A stretch of 64,000 nt of DNA from an uncultured Ulvibacter sp. (GTDB taxonomy: Bacteria; Bacteroidota; Bacteroidia; Flavobacteriales; Flavobacteriaceae): positions 164,950 to 228,949 of the forward strand of contig CALSSW010000002.1 of assembly GCA_943789105.1 (NCBI GenBank), written 5' to 3'. Shown here piece by piece: positions 50,670-60,712 of the stretch (position 1 is its first letter; each line of letters opens with the position of its first letter). A program made the translations under genes and the position numbers. Below the pieces are notes generated by a model, which saw only the letters and a list, made by a program, of their open reading frames with translations, made no database searches and was not told the origin of the DNA.

Positions 50670-51425
50670 ATGTTTAGTATTTTTGGCGCCGTAGTTGGGT
50701 ATAGTATTTATAGATTTCCGGGAGCTATTGCAGGCTATTTCTTAGGATCTTTTATTGACCAGTATAACAGTAAGAGAAGAAATACATCAGGGCAGCGAGA
50801 TATTTTTAGAGACTTGTTTGATCAACAAAGAGGTAAAACAGTAAACCCTGCAGATTTTGAAATTAATCTTCTGTCTTTAGCGTCATTTGTAATAAAGGCA
50901 GATGGCACCGTGAGCCAAAGTGAGTTAGACTTTGTGCGCCGATACTTTGTCCAGGCCTACGGAAAAGAAAGAGCCAATGCCACTTTTAAAGTATTTAATG
51001 ATGTCATAAAAAAAAGCGATATCTCTGCCAAGGGAATTGCTAGTAAAATTAGGACCAAAACACGCTATGAATCTAGATTACAAATTTTACATTTTTTGTT
51101 TAGCATTGCCAATGCTGACGGTACTGTGACAACCAGCGAGGTTAATATGATCAACCAAATTGCAGGATATCTCTCTATACAATCTGCAGATTTTCATAGC
51201 ATAAAAGCTATGTTTTTTAAGAACCCGGACAGGGCTTATGAAATTTTAGAAATAGACAAAACAGCAACCGTTGCTGAAATTAAAAAAGCCTACCGCACCA
51301 TGGCCAAAAAGTACCATCCAGACAAACTTATAGAGATGGATGAGGCCTATAAAAAAGGCGCCGAGCAAAAGTTTAGAGAAGTTCAAGAATCTTACGAAAG
51401 CCTTCAAAAAGAGCGCGGCTTTTAA
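50670..51425 (+). CDS. DjlA-like TerB + DnaJ domain membrane protein
   Basis: N-terminal [11 protein letters not shown], TerB region with two [20 protein letters not shown] repeats, C-terminal J domain with HPD. Confidence 0.93.
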   Translation: MFSIFGAVVGYSIYRFPGAIAGYFLGSFIDQYNSKRRNTSGQRDIFRDLFDQQRGKTVNPADFEINLLSLASFVIKADGTVSQSELDFVRRYFVQAYGKERANATFKVFNDVIKKSDISAKGIASKIRTKTRYESRLQILHFLFSIANADGTVTTSEVNMINQIAGYLSIQSADFHSIKAMFFKNPDRAYEILEIDKTATVAEIKKAYRTMAKKYHPDKLIEMDEAYKKGAEQKFREVQESYESLQKERGF

Positions 51426-51462
51426 TAGCGTAGTTGTCTAAGCATCATTGCTAGTAAGGTAT

Positions 51463-51486
51463 AATTTTTAGTCTAAGCTAAAAATT
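51463..51486. promoter_or_regulatory. Candidate DtxR/MntR operator
   Basis: AATTTTTAG-TCTAAG-CTAAAAATT perfect 9-bp arms, 28 nt upstream of the -7 element. Confidence 0.5.
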
Positions 51487-51513
51487 AGTTAAGGTGTATT
51501 AAAAAAATAATTT

Positions 51514-51521
51514 TACCTTTG
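51514..51521 (+). promoter_or_regulatory. -7 promoter element TACCTTTG upstream of mntR
   Basis: TAnnTTTG match directly before the start codon. Confidence 0.45.
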
Positions 51522-51525
51522 CCTT

Positions 51526-52182
51526 ATGTACACACTAGCAGAAGAAAATTATATTAAGACCATTTTTCATTTACAACAAACCATAAACGGTGCGGTAAGC
51601 ACTAACGCTATTGCAGACAGCATGGACACCAAGGCCTCTTCTGCAACAGATATGGTGCAAAAGCTGGCAGATAAAAAAGTGCTCTCTTATGTTAAATACA
51701 AAGGCGCTCAACTTACCGAAAAAGGAAAAAAAATAGCTACAAAAATTGTTAGAAAACATCGTTTGTGGGAAGTTTTTCTTGTAGATAAACTTGGGTTCCA
51801 TTGGGATGAGGTTCATGAAATTGCCGAACAATTAGAGCATATTCATTCCACAGAGCTTATCAAACGCCTAGATAGCTTTTTAGGTAATCCAACCTTTGAC
51901 CCACATGGAGATCCTATTCCAGATGAGCTAGGAAATTTTATAAAAACAGAAAAAAAATTACTCTCTCAATTAAACAAAAGCCAGTTTGGTGTTTGCGTGG
52001 GTGTAAAAGAATCTAGCCCAGAGTATTTGCAATATCTAGACAAAAAAAACATAAGTATTGGCACCAAGATCAATGTCTTAGGCAAAGAGTTTTTTGACGG
52101 TTCGATGGTAATTGAAGTAGGGAGAGATCAATTTTTCGTTTCTAAAAAAATCGCAGACAATTTATATGTACAAACAGCATAA
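51526..52182 (+). CDS. DtxR/MntR-family metal-dependent transcriptional regulator
   Basis: N-terminal wHTH YTLAEENYIKTIFHL...ATDMVQKLADKKVLSYVKYKGAQLTEKGKKIA; metal site HRLWEVFLVDKLGFHWDEVHEIAEQLEH; FNPTFDPHGDPIP. Confidence 0.95.
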   Translation: MYTLAEENYIKTIFHLQQTINGAVSTNAIADSMDTKASSATDMVQKLADKKVLSYVKYKGAQLTEKGKKIATKIVRKHRLWEVFLVDKLGFHWDEVHEIAEQLEHIHSTELIKRLDSFLGNPTFDPHGDPIPDELGNFIKTEKKLLSQLNKSQFGVCVGVKESSPEYLQYLDKKNISIGTKINVLGKEFFDGSMVIEVGRDQFFVSKKIADNLYVQTA

Positions 52183-52207
52183 TTATTACAATAATATTTC
52201 AGAAACT

Positions 52208-52993
52208 ATGAAAAAAATAGGGTTACCACTTTTAATGATACTGCTATCCTTGCCTATATTAGCGCAGGAAGAAAGGCCTGAGTTAATTACAGACAGACCA
52301 GATGCTACAGAGTCCCCGAGTGTTGTCCCTCAGGGAGCTTTACAAATAGAGACAGGCGCTTTGTTTACCTCTTTTGAAGAGGATGTTTTGCAAACACAAA
52401 CACAAACGCTAACCTATAATACCACACTGCTAAGATATGGTTTGTTAGATAATCTAGAACTTAGGCTGGGTTGGAATGTTGTTGAGCAAAGCAATAAAAC
52501 TACTGGAGATGGCCTAGCTACAATAGAAAGCGGTTTTTCTCCTTTGCTTTTTGGAATGAAAGTAAACATCGCTCAAGAAAAAGGATGGCTGCCCACCATT
52601 GGCCTTGTTGGTCATCTTTTTTTACCATTTACCGCAAGCGAAGATTTTAAACCACAACACACAAGTATTGATTTTAGATTTGCCTTTGACCACACGCTTT
52701 CAGACAGCTCAAGTATTGCATATAACTTAGGCGCGCAGTGGGAGGCAGATAGCCTTGGAGCGGCCTATATTTATACCCTTGCATACGGTTATAGTATCAC
52801 AGATAGCTTTGGTTTTTATGCCGAGTTGTATGGTGATTTACCAGAAAAAAACAGCTCGAATCATTATTGGGATGCAGGTGTCACCTACCTTATTTTACCT
52901 AACCTGCAATTAGATGCAACCATTGGCACAAGTATTACAAAAGGCCAGGACCTTCTGTTGAGTGGCGGTTTTAGCTATAGAATATTTAAATAA
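52208..52993 (+). CDS. Outer-membrane transporter-like protein (MetA-pathway phenol-degradation-like family)
   Basis: ITDRPDATESPSVVPQGALQIETGA motif; beta-barrel C-terminus. Confidence 0.8.
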   Translation: MKKIGLPLLMILLSLPILAQEERPELITDRPDATESPSVVPQGALQIETGALFTSFEEDVLQTQTQTLTYNTTLLRYGLLDNLELRLGWNVVEQSNKTTGDGLATIESGFSPLLFGMKVNIAQEKGWLPTIGLVGHLFLPFTASEDFKPQHTSIDFRFAFDHTLSDSSSIAYNLGAQWEADSLGAAYIYTLAYGYSITDSFGFYAELYGDLPEKNSSNHYWDAGVTYLILPNLQLDATIGTSITKGQDLLLSGGFSYRIFK

Positions 52994-53000
52994 ATAGCCC

Positions 53001-53906
53001 ATGAAAAAAAGTATTATTTGCCTATGTGTATTACTCTTGTTTGCTTGTAAAAGCCCCACAAAACCCTCTGGTAAACTCAAGGTGGTTGTTACCACAACAA
53101 TGCTTACAGACCTAGTAAAAAATATAGGCGGTGATCTAATTGAACTACAAGGATTAATGGGGGCAGGCGTAGACCCACACCTGTATAAAGCCAGTGAGGG
53201 GGATGTTTCAAAACTATTTAATTCAGATATTATTTTTTATAACGGATTGCATCTAGAAGGAAAACTAGTAGCGGTTTTTGAAAAAATGGATACTCAAAAA
53301 ACAACGGTAGCTTTGGGTGAATTTTTAGCAAAAGACGGCTTGATTGGGTCAGACTATTTTGCTTCTAATTATGATCCTCACGTATGGTTTAACATCCAAT
53401 ACTTTAAGGAGTTCTCAGATAAAGTAACAAGTGTATTATCAGAGAAGGATCCTAAAAATGCAGCCAGTTTTACAGCAAATAACCTAGCATTTCAGCAAGA
53501 ATTGGATCTCTTGCACACGGCGGTTGTAAACACAATTGCTACCCTTGCTCCAGAGAAAAGAATTTTAGTTACGGCTCATGATGCATTTAATTACTTTGGG
53601 AAGGCCTACGGCTTTAAAGTAGTTGGCCTTCAAGGGCTCTCTACCGCTACAGAGGCTGGGGTTCAAGACGTGCAAAAATTATCTGATTACATTATAGCAA
53701 ATAAAGTTAAGGCTATTTTTATTGAAAGTTCTGTGCCAAGAAGAACCATAGAAGCTTTAGAGGCTGCAGTGCTCTCAAAAGGGCATCAGATTTCCATTGG
53801 AGGTTCTTTGTATAGTGATGCGCTTGGAGATGCGGGTTCTGTAGAGGGCACCTATGTTGGAATGTTTCTCTACAATGTAAAGACAATTGTTAACGCCTTA
53901 CAATAA
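53001..53906 (+). CDS. Metal ABC transporter substrate-binding protein (ZnuA/MntC-like)
   Basis: Lipobox LFAC; GAGVDPHLYKA, DPHVWFN, TAHDAFNYFGKAYG. Confidence 0.94.
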   Translation: MKKSIICLCVLLLFACKSPTKPSGKLKVVVTTTMLTDLVKNIGGDLIELQGLMGAGVDPHLYKASEGDVSKLFNSDIIFYNGLHLEGKLVAVFEKMDTQKTTVALGEFLAKDGLIGSDYFASNYDPHVWFNIQYFKEFSDKVTSVLSEKDPKNAASFTANNLAFQQELDLLHTAVVNTIATLAPEKRILVTAHDAFNYFGKAYGFKVVGLQGLSTATEAGVQDVQKLSDYIIANKVKAIFIESSVPRRTIEALEAAVLSKGHQISIGGSLYSDALGDAGSVEGTYVGMFLYNVKTIVNALQ

Positions 53907-53909
53907 CAT

Positions 53910-54647
53910 ATGACACAAAAAATTGCCATACAAGTAGATGATTTAACCGTAGCCTATAATTACAAGCCCGTGTTATGGGATATAGATTTGGTGATCCCTG
54001 AAGGGGTTTTAATGGCTATTGTTGGGCCTAATGGAGCAGGAAAATCTACCCTTATTAAGGCTATTTTAGGTATTATTGAGCCAATTGCGGGTAGTGTGGC
54101 TATCTATGGAGAGCCCTATAAAAAACAACGAAAACTTGTTGCCTATGTGCCTCAAAAAGGGAGCGTAGATTGGGACTTTCCAACCACAGCGCTAGATGTA
54201 GTGATGATGGGAACCTATGGCAGTTTGGGCTGGATTAAAAGACCTGGTCAAAAGCAAACAAAGGCGGCACTAGAAGCCCTTGAAAAAGTAGACATGCTCT
54301 CTTTTAAAAGCAGACAAATTAGCCAGCTAAGCGGCGGGCAACAACAACGTATTTTTTTGGCAAGAGCGTTGGTGCAAAACGCATCAATTTATTTTATGGA
54401 CGAACCCTTTCAAGGGGTTGACGCCTCTACAGAGATAGCGATTATTAACATTTTAAAAGAGTTGCGTAAAGCAGGAAAAACAGTGGTGGTTGTTCACCAT
54501 GATTTACAAACTGTCCCAGAATATTTTGACTGGGTTACGTTTTTAAATGTAAAGAAAATTGCCACCGGAGCGGTAAAAGACATTTTCAATGATAACAACT
54601 TAACCAAGACCTACGGCATTAATTATAAAGTAGCCGTAAATAAATAA
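53910..54647 (+). CDS. Metal ABC transporter ATP-binding protein
   Basis: GPNGAGKSTL, LSGGQQQRIFLARAL. Confidence 0.95.
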   Translation: MTQKIAIQVDDLTVAYNYKPVLWDIDLVIPEGVLMAIVGPNGAGKSTLIKAILGIIEPIAGSVAIYGEPYKKQRKLVAYVPQKGSVDWDFPTTALDVVMMGTYGSLGWIKRPGQKQTKAALEALEKVDMLSFKSRQISQLSGGQQQRIFLARALVQNASIYFMDEPFQGVDASTEIAIINILKELRKAGKTVVVVHHDLQTVPEYFDWVTFLNVKKIATGAVKDIFNDNNLTKTYGINYKVAVNK

Positions 54648-54652
54648 CCTTA

Positions 54653-55777
54653 ATGAGCATCACCGAGTATTTCAACCTGTTATTTACAGACTACACCCTG
54701 CGCACCATTAGCCTAGGGACGTCTGTATTGGGAGCAATTTGCGGAATGCTTGGGAGCTTTGCTGTTTTAAGAAAACAAAGTTTGTTGGGAGATGCTATTT
54801 CGCATGCTGCCTTGCCCGGCATAGCCATTGCGTTTTTAATAACTGGAGCCAAAGACACTAATATCTTACTCTTGGGAGCCTTGGTAAGTGGCTTGATTGG
54901 CGCTTTCTGGATTCGTGGAATGATATCTAAAACACATTTAAAAAGCGATACTGCTTTGGGTCTTGTTTTATCGCTGTTTTTTGGTTTTGGTATGCTGCTT
55001 CTCACCTACATACAAAAACAACCCAATGCCAATCAAGCAGGACTGGACAAGTATTTATTTGGCCAAGCAGCTACTTTAGTAGAGAGTGATGTGTTGCTTA
55101 TGGTACTTGTTACCGCAATAGCCCTTGTGGTTGTACTTTTGTTTTGGAAAGAATTTAAACTTCTACTTTTTGACCAAGACTACGCCAACACACTAGGGTT
55201 TAATACAAGGGTTATCGATATTTTAATTACTTTTTTTATTGTTTTGGCTATTGTAATTGGGCTACAAACGGTAGGAGTTGTTTTAATGAGCGCTATGTTG
55301 TTGGCACCAGCCGCAGCCGCAAGACAATGGACAAGCAGTTTGGCGGTTATGGTTTTTCTTGCCGCTTTAATTGGTGGTTTTTCTGGAGTTTTTGGCACCG
55401 CTATTAGCGCCACACAAAACAACCTCTCTACAGGGCCAGTTATTGTTTTGGTGGCTAGTTTTTTTGTGGTGGTATCTTTTGTTTTTTCTCCCACCCGTGG
55501 GCTTTTGTTTAAGCAAATAAGACTTATAAAAAATAGGCGCGATTTACAGCTCAAAAAAACCCTGCAGTTTATGTATGGTATTGCACAAACCCATGAAAAC
55601 ATTGACCATCCTCACACCATTAGAATATTAAATAATTTTCAAGGTTTTACCAAAAAATCATTGCGTAAAATGGAAGAAAACCAGTGGATATTACTAAACA
55701 AACAACAATGGTCTCTCACTCTAAAAGGGTTTACAGAGGCCCAAAACCTTTTTAATCAACAAACCCAACATGAGTAG
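54653..55777 (+). CDS. Metal ABC transporter permease with C-terminal winged-helix-like extension
   Basis: ABC-3 permease (SLLGDAISHAALPGIA) plus ~80-aa soluble tail after residue ~295. Confidence 0.9.
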   Translation: MSITEYFNLLFTDYTLRTISLGTSVLGAICGMLGSFAVLRKQSLLGDAISHAALPGIAIAFLITGAKDTNILLLGALVSGLIGAFWIRGMISKTHLKSDTALGLVLSLFFGFGMLLLTYIQKQPNANQAGLDKYLFGQAATLVESDVLLMVLVTAIALVVVLLFWKEFKLLLFDQDYANTLGFNTRVIDILITFFIVLAIVIGLQTVGVVLMSAMLLAPAAAARQWTSSLAVMVFLAALIGGFSGVFGTAISATQNNLSTGPVIVLVASFFVVVSFVFSPTRGLLFKQIRLIKNRRDLQLKKTLQFMYGIAQTHENIDHPHTIRILNNFQGFTKKSLRKMEENQWILLNKQQWSLTLKGFTEAQNLFNQQTQHE

Positions 55778-56930
55778 CCCTCAAATAGAAATACAGATTA
55801 TCGCGGCCCTAGTTGCAGTTTCTTGTGCTATTCCAGGGGTATTTTTGGTGTTGCGTAAAATGGCCTTAATTAGTGACGCTATAAGCCACTCTATCTTGCC
55901 AGGAATTGTTTTAGGGTTTTTTATAACACAAGATCTTAATTCTCCATTGTTAATTATTTTAGCAGCTGGAACAGGAATTATCACAGTGGTGCTAGTAGAG
56001 CGCATCCAAAAAACCGGCCTTGTTAAAGAAGATACAGCCATTGGTCTTGTTTTTCCTGCCCTTTTTAGTGTTGGGGTGTTATTAATTGCTAAAAACGCTA
56101 ATGACATTCATCTAGATGTAGACGCTGTATTGCTCGGCGAGCTAGCCTTCGCTCCTTTTGATAGGTTTTTGCTTTTAGGTATAGACGCTGGGCCAAAAGC
56201 TGCCTGGATTATGGGAGTTATTTTACTTATCACCCTTTCGCTGCTGTATTTGTTTTTTAAGGAATTAAAAGTAAGCACTTTTGATGTGGGCTTGTCTTCT
56301 GCTCTTGGGTTTTCTCCGGCTATCTTACATTATGGCTTGATGTCTGTATCTTCTGTTACTGTTGTGGGTGCTTTTGATGCTGTAGGGGCTATACTTGTGG
56401 TAGCTCTTATGATTGCACCAGCTGCAGCAGCGTATTTGCTTACTGCAGATTTAAAAAAAATGCTGTGGCTATCTGTGTTTTTTGGTGTTTTTGCGGCCAT
56501 TAGCGGCTATTGGTTAGCACACTGGCTGGACTCCTCTATTGCAGGGTCTATTACTACAGTACTTGCTTTGGTGTTTTTGCTGGTGTACTTTTTTGCTCCT
56601 AAAAAAGGGCTGTTGTCTGTCATGTATCGCCAAAAACAGCAGCGCACAGAGGTATCCTTGCTTACCTTTTTACTGCACCTTAACAACCATCAAGAAACAC
56701 AAGAAAGGCATATTAATCATTTAAGAGAGCACATTAATTGGCAACAGGTAAAGGCAAATACTGTTGTAGGATTAGCCCTAGATAATAACCTGATTACCAT
56801 CACAAATGAGGTTATTTCTCTAACAACAAAGGGGCTAAGTTTTACCCAAACCGCCCTGGAGTATATCATTACAAATAAAGACGATAAAATAGAACACCTT
56901 AAGGATGACTTCTTTTTGTTTAGAGGGTAG
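55770..56930 (+). CDS. Second metal ABC transporter permease with C-terminal winged-helix-like extension
   Basis: ALISDAISHSILPGIVLGF; ~90-aa soluble tail. Confidence 0.9.
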   Translation: MSSPQIEIQIIAALVAVSCAIPGVFLVLRKMALISDAISHSILPGIVLGFFITQDLNSPLLIILAAGTGIITVVLVERIQKTGLVKEDTAIGLVFPALFSVGVLLIAKNANDIHLDVDAVLLGELAFAPFDRFLLLGIDAGPKAAWIMGVILLITLSLLYLFFKELKVSTFDVGLSSALGFSPAILHYGLMSVSSVTVVGAFDAVGAILVVALMIAPAAAAYLLTADLKKMLWLSVFFGVFAAISGYWLAHWLDSSIAGSITTVLALVFLLVYFFAPKKGLLSVMYRQKQQRTEVSLLTFLLHLNNHQETQERHINHLREHINWQQVKANTVVGLALDNNLITITNEVISLTTKGLSFTQTALEYIITNKDDKIEHLKDDFFLFRG

Positions 56931-56955
56931 CTGTATTTTTAATACCACCACACCT

Positions 56956-57363
56956 ATGAAAAAATTACTATTTATTTTTAGTATCGTGAGTATTATGGTT
57001 TCTTGTCAAGTATTGGCTCAAAAACAAGACACCCCTGAGACTGTTTTTAATATTCCACTTACTAAAACGAGCACACATAACGGGGTCTCTATAACCCTGG
57101 TTGCCGTTATAGAAGATTCTAGATGCCCAAGAGACACCACCTGTGTCTGGGAAGGTAAAGCTTCAGTGAAAATTCTTGTTAGGGCAACTGGTGAAGACCC
57201 ACAAGAGATAACAGTGGTTTTTCAAAACGACTCTCAAAATGTTATTGCCACCACAAACGATACAGTATTTACGGCCCTGAAATTACTTCCGTATCCTGGT
57301 GGGACTACCAGCAAAGAAATAGGGTATCAATTACAAGTTTCCAAGAAAGGAATTAAACTTTAA
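56956..57363 (+). CDS. Small secreted/lipoprotein-like hypothetical protein
   Basis: Signal peptide MKKLLFIFSIVSIMVSC; SRCPRDTTCVWEGKA motif. Confidence 0.7.
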   Translation: MKKLLFIFSIVSIMVSCQVLAQKQDTPETVFNIPLTKTSTHNGVSITLVAVIEDSRCPRDTTCVWEGKASVKILVRATGEDPQEITVVFQNDSQNVIATTNDTVFTALKLLPYPGGTTSKEIGYQLQVSKKGIKL

Positions 57364-57383
57364 AAAAATAGCATACAGCTCTT

Positions 57384-57542
57384 TTAGTGACACCCACAAT
57401 TGTCATTGCCGCATTTTGTGTTACCACCATCAAGGGTGCCAACAGTTTTTTTCTTTTTAGATACAACTGCAGACCACACAAACTTGTTAACCAAATAACC
57501 AGCTGCTGCCAAAAATGTAAAAAGTACAAATAGTTCTTGCAT
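57384..57542 (-). CDS. FeoB-associated Cys-rich membrane protein (52 aa, not in supplied ORF track)
   Basis: Manual translation: MQELFVLFTFLAAAGYLVNKFVWSAVVSKKKKTVGTLDGGNTKCGNDNCGCH*; one TM, CxxxxxCxC tail, directly after feoB. Confidence 0.85.
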   Translation of the reverse strand: MQELFVLFTFLAAAGYLVNKFVWSAVVSKKKKTVGTLDGGNTKCGNDNCGCH

Positions 57543-57548
57543 TGTTAA

Positions 57549-59648
57549 TTATTTAAACCATTGATATGCGCCAAGAGCAGTTATATAAGCAATGGCGGTC
57601 ATTATTATTAATTGCCATAGGGGCCATTTCCAACTATTGGTTTCTCGTTTTACTACAGCAAGTGTACTCATGCACTGCATAGCAAAAGCATAAAAAAGTA
57701 ACAGAGAAACCCCACTAGCAAAATTAAAAAGTGGTTTTCCGGTTTTTACATTGGTTTCTGCGGCCATTCTGTTTTTAATGGTTTCTACATCATCGTTTCC
57801 AACACTATAAATAGTGGCTAGGGTACCCACAAACACTTCTCTTGCCGCAAAGGAGCTGATGAGCGCAATACCAATTTTCCAGTCATAGCCCAGAGGTCTT
57901 ACGGCAGGCTCAATAAACTTACCCGCGTGGCCAATATAACTATGTTCTAGTTTAAATGCTGCTATTTTTGTTTCTAACTGGTTTTGGGAAATAGAAGTTT
58001 CTAGGTTTTCTCGTTGTACGATAGTTGCGGCATTATTAAAATCTCCAGGACCGTAAGAGGCCAATACCCAAAGTATTATAGAGATCGCTAGAATAATTTT
58101 ACCGGCACCAAGTACAAATGACTTTGTTTTTTCTACCACTGTAATACCTACATTTTTAAAAAGAGGTAATTTGTAGTTCGGCATTTCTATTACAAAAAAT
58201 GTTTTACTGCGTATTTGTAACACTTTGTCTAGCATCCATGCAGATATTATTGCCGCTCCAAAACCTAACAAATACATAAACATTAGCGTAAGTGCTTGTA
58301 GGCTAAAGATGCCCAAAACGCGCTGATCTGGGATCACTAAGGCGATAATAATAAGGTACACAGGCAGTCTTGCAGAACAGGTAGTAAAAGGGGTCACTAA
58401 AATTGTGATAAGACGTTCTTTCCAGTTTTCTATATTACGGGTTGCCATAATTGCGGGTATGGCGCAGGCAGTACCTGCGATGAGCGGCACCACACTTTTG
58501 CCACTTAATCCAAAACGGCGCATGACACGATCCATTAAAAATACTACTCGGCTCATATAGCCGCTTTCTTCTAGTATAGATATAAAGAAAAACAAAAAGG
58601 CAATTTGTGGTATAAAAATAATAATACCTCCCAGGCCAGGAATAATACCCTCTGCAATAAGGTTGGTAAAATCTCCGGCAGGCAGAGTGTTTTTTGCCCA
58701 TTCGCCCAGAGAGGCGAACGTGCTGTCTATAAAATCCATGGGGTAGCTACTCCAGTCAAAAATGGCCTGAAAAATTAGCAATAAAACCCCCAAGAAAATG
58801 ACATAGCCCCAAAACGTATGCATTAATACACGGTCTAATTTACCGCGTAAATCTTTGGCATTTTCTTTATCTACTAAAAGTGTTTCTTTAAGCACCTGAT
58901 TTATAAACTGGTAGCGTTTGATGGTTTCTTTTTGTTGTAATCTTTTAAGGTTACTTATACTTTCTGTTTTAAAACTAGTGACCCCTTTGAGTTGGTTTCT
59001 GTCTAGTTTTCCAAAATTTACATCTTGGGTAATAACCAGCCAAAGCTTGTAAATGTCTTGATTTGGGAATGTTTTTCTCAGCCTGTCAAAATACTCTGGG
59101 GCAATACTAGAGGCATTTAAGCAAGGGGTAACAGACAGTCTTTTGTAGTTGGTGATAAGTTTTTTTAAGGCTTCAAACCCCTTATTTTCACGAGAACTAA
59201 TAAGGGCTATTTTTGTTTCTAGGCGCAGTTCTAGTGCTGCAATATCTACCGTGATTGCCTTACGCTTCATGCGGTCTGCCATGTTTATAACCAGTATAGT
59301 GGGGATGCCTAAATCTTTAATTTGAGTAAAGAGCAGTAAATTTCTTTTTAGATTTTCTATGTCTGTAACCACAACGGCAACATCTGGAAAATCTTTGTCA
59401 TTTTTATTAAGCAGCAGCTCAATAACAACATTTTCATCTAAAGAAGAGGCGTTAAGGCTATAGGTTCCTGGCAAATCAAGTACATGTGCTTTTACTCCGC
59501 GGTCTAACCTGCAGATCCCTTGCTTTTTCTCAACAGTAATTCCAGGATAGTTTCCCACTTGTTGGTTTAGCCCAGTGAGTCTATTAAAAACAGATGTTTT
59601 CCCTGTATTAGGATTTCCAATTAGTGCAACGTTAAACTGTTTTGCCAT
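57549..59648 (-). CDS. feoB: Ferrous iron transport protein B
   Basis: ALIGNPNTGKTSVFNRLTG, DLPGTYSL, GTACAIPAIMATR. Confidence 0.98.
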   Translation of the reverse strand: MAKQFNVALIGNPNTGKTSVFNRLTGLNQQVGNYPGITVEKKQGICRLDRGVKAHVLDLPGTYSLNASSLDENVVIELLLNKNDKDFPDVAVVVTDIENLKRNLLLFTQIKDLGIPTILVINMADRMKRKAITVDIAALELRLETKIALISSRENKGFEALKKLITNYKRLSVTPCLNASSIAPEYFDRLRKTFPNQDIYKLWLVITQDVNFGKLDRNQLKGVTSFKTESISNLKRLQQKETIKRYQFINQVLKETLLVDKENAKDLRGKLDRVLMHTFWGYVIFLGVLLLIFQAIFDWSSYPMDFIDSTFASLGEWAKNTLPAGDFTNLIAEGIIPGLGGIIIFIPQIAFLFFFISILEESGYMSRVVFLMDRVMRRFGLSGKSVVPLIAGTACAIPAIMATRNIENWKERLITILVTPFTTCSARLPVYLIIIALVIPDQRVLGIFSLQALTLMFMYLLGFGAAIISAWMLDKVLQIRSKTFFVIEMPNYKLPLFKNVGITVVEKTKSFVLGAGKIILAISIILWVLASYGPGDFNNAATIVQRENLETSISQNQLETKIAAFKLEHSYIGHAGKFIEPAVRPLGYDWKIGIALISSFAAREVFVGTLATIYSVGNDDVETIKNRMAAETNVKTGKPLFNFASGVSLLLFYAFAMQCMSTLAVVKRETNSWKWPLWQLIIMTAIAYITALGAYQWFK

Positions 59649-59902
59649 TATATATTTAGGCTTGTGCTAAGGTCTTGTTTGATAATTTCAATCTCAATTT
59701 GTGCAGCTGTTTCTTTACGAATGGCCAAATGAGCCCCGTTTACAGTAAGGTACATCGGGTCTTGAAAAGGTGCTGTTTGCACAAGAGCTACTTCATTGCC
59801 CGGAAGGCAACCCATTTCTAGGAGTTTAAGAGGCACAACATCTACAGAAAACTCTTTTATTATACCGCGCTGTCCTTGTTTTAATGAAGCAATGGTCGCC
59901 AT
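59648..59902 (-). CDS. feoA: Ferrous iron transport protein A
   Basis: SLKQGQRGIIKEF...LLEMGCLPGNEV; start at 59902 preferred because the promoter overlaps the upstream ATG. Confidence 0.9.
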   Translation of the reverse strand: MATIASLKQGQRGIIKEFSVDVVPLKLLEMGCLPGNEVALVQTAPFQDPMYLTVNGAHLAIRKETAAQIEIEIIKQDLSTSLNI

Positions 59903-59927
59903 TTTATTTAGATTGATTTTAAACAAG

Positions 59928-59958
59928 CAAAAATAATTATTTGAAACCTACCCACAAA
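59928..59958 (-). promoter_or_regulatory. feoAB promoter (TTTG-N19-TATTTTTG)
   Basis: Minus strand -33 at 59955-59958 and -7 at 59928-59935, 19-nt spacer. Confidence 0.65.
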
Positions 59959-60013
59959 GCTTTGAGGGATGTATTGTGAAATTTTAACGCAACAATTAGG
60001 GGGGTAGTCTTTT

Positions 60014-60712
60014 TTAATAATTGATAAGCCCAAAGAAAATGGACTTCTTTGCTTGGTTTTGTAGTACGTCAATATCGTGCAAGATGCGGTCCATCTCTTG
60101 GGTCTGTGTACCATCATAAAACCCCCGAATTCTTCTTTGGGTATCTATTAAAACAAAATTTTCTGTGTGAACAAGCCCTAGTGGGTCCCCAGGGGTTTCT
60201 TTGGCTACCAGATATTGTTTTCTAGCAAGGTTATAAATCTCTTGTTTGCTACCGGTAACTAGATTCCATTTTGTGGGGTTTACCTTTTTTTGTGTGGCGT
60301 ATTTTTTAAGCTGGGAGACCGAGTCAATCTCTGGCATTACCGTATGAGACAAAAGTAGCACCTCTGGGTTGTCTTGAAGCTTATCTTGCAGCTCCAGCAT
60401 ATTGCTGGTCATTAGGGGGCAAATGGTTTGGCATGTGGTAAAGAAAAAGTCTGCCACGTAAATTTTACCATCATAGGTGTCTTGGGTTATGGTTTGGCCT
60501 TCTTGGTTGGTCAAGCTAAAATCTGAGATGGTATGGTATTTTTTTTGGTGTCTTATATCTTGAGCAACTAGGGCTGCACTTACCTGGGAGGGCTGGTAGA
60601 TTGGGAGCACCTCTATGGGGGTAAGTACACTGTAAATAATAGAAATTATAACCACAGACATCATCGTTAAGACAATGGCAAACAGTTTGTATTTTGAAAA
60701 AAATTGAAGCAT
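60014..60712 (-). CDS. SCO1/SenC family protein
   Basis: FFFTTCQTICPLMTSNM metal-binding CxxxC, DTQRRIRGFYDGT. Confidence 0.93.
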   Translation of the reverse strand: MLQFFSKYKLFAIVLTMMSVVIISIIYSVLTPIEVLPIYQPSQVSAALVAQDIRHQKKYHTISDFSLTNQEGQTITQDTYDGKIYVADFFFTTCQTICPLMTSNMLELQDKLQDNPEVLLLSHTVMPEIDSVSQLKKYATQKKVNPTKWNLVTGSKQEIYNLARKQYLVAKETPGDPLGLVHTENFVLIDTQRRIRGFYDGTQTQEMDRILHDIDVLQNQAKKSIFFGLINY

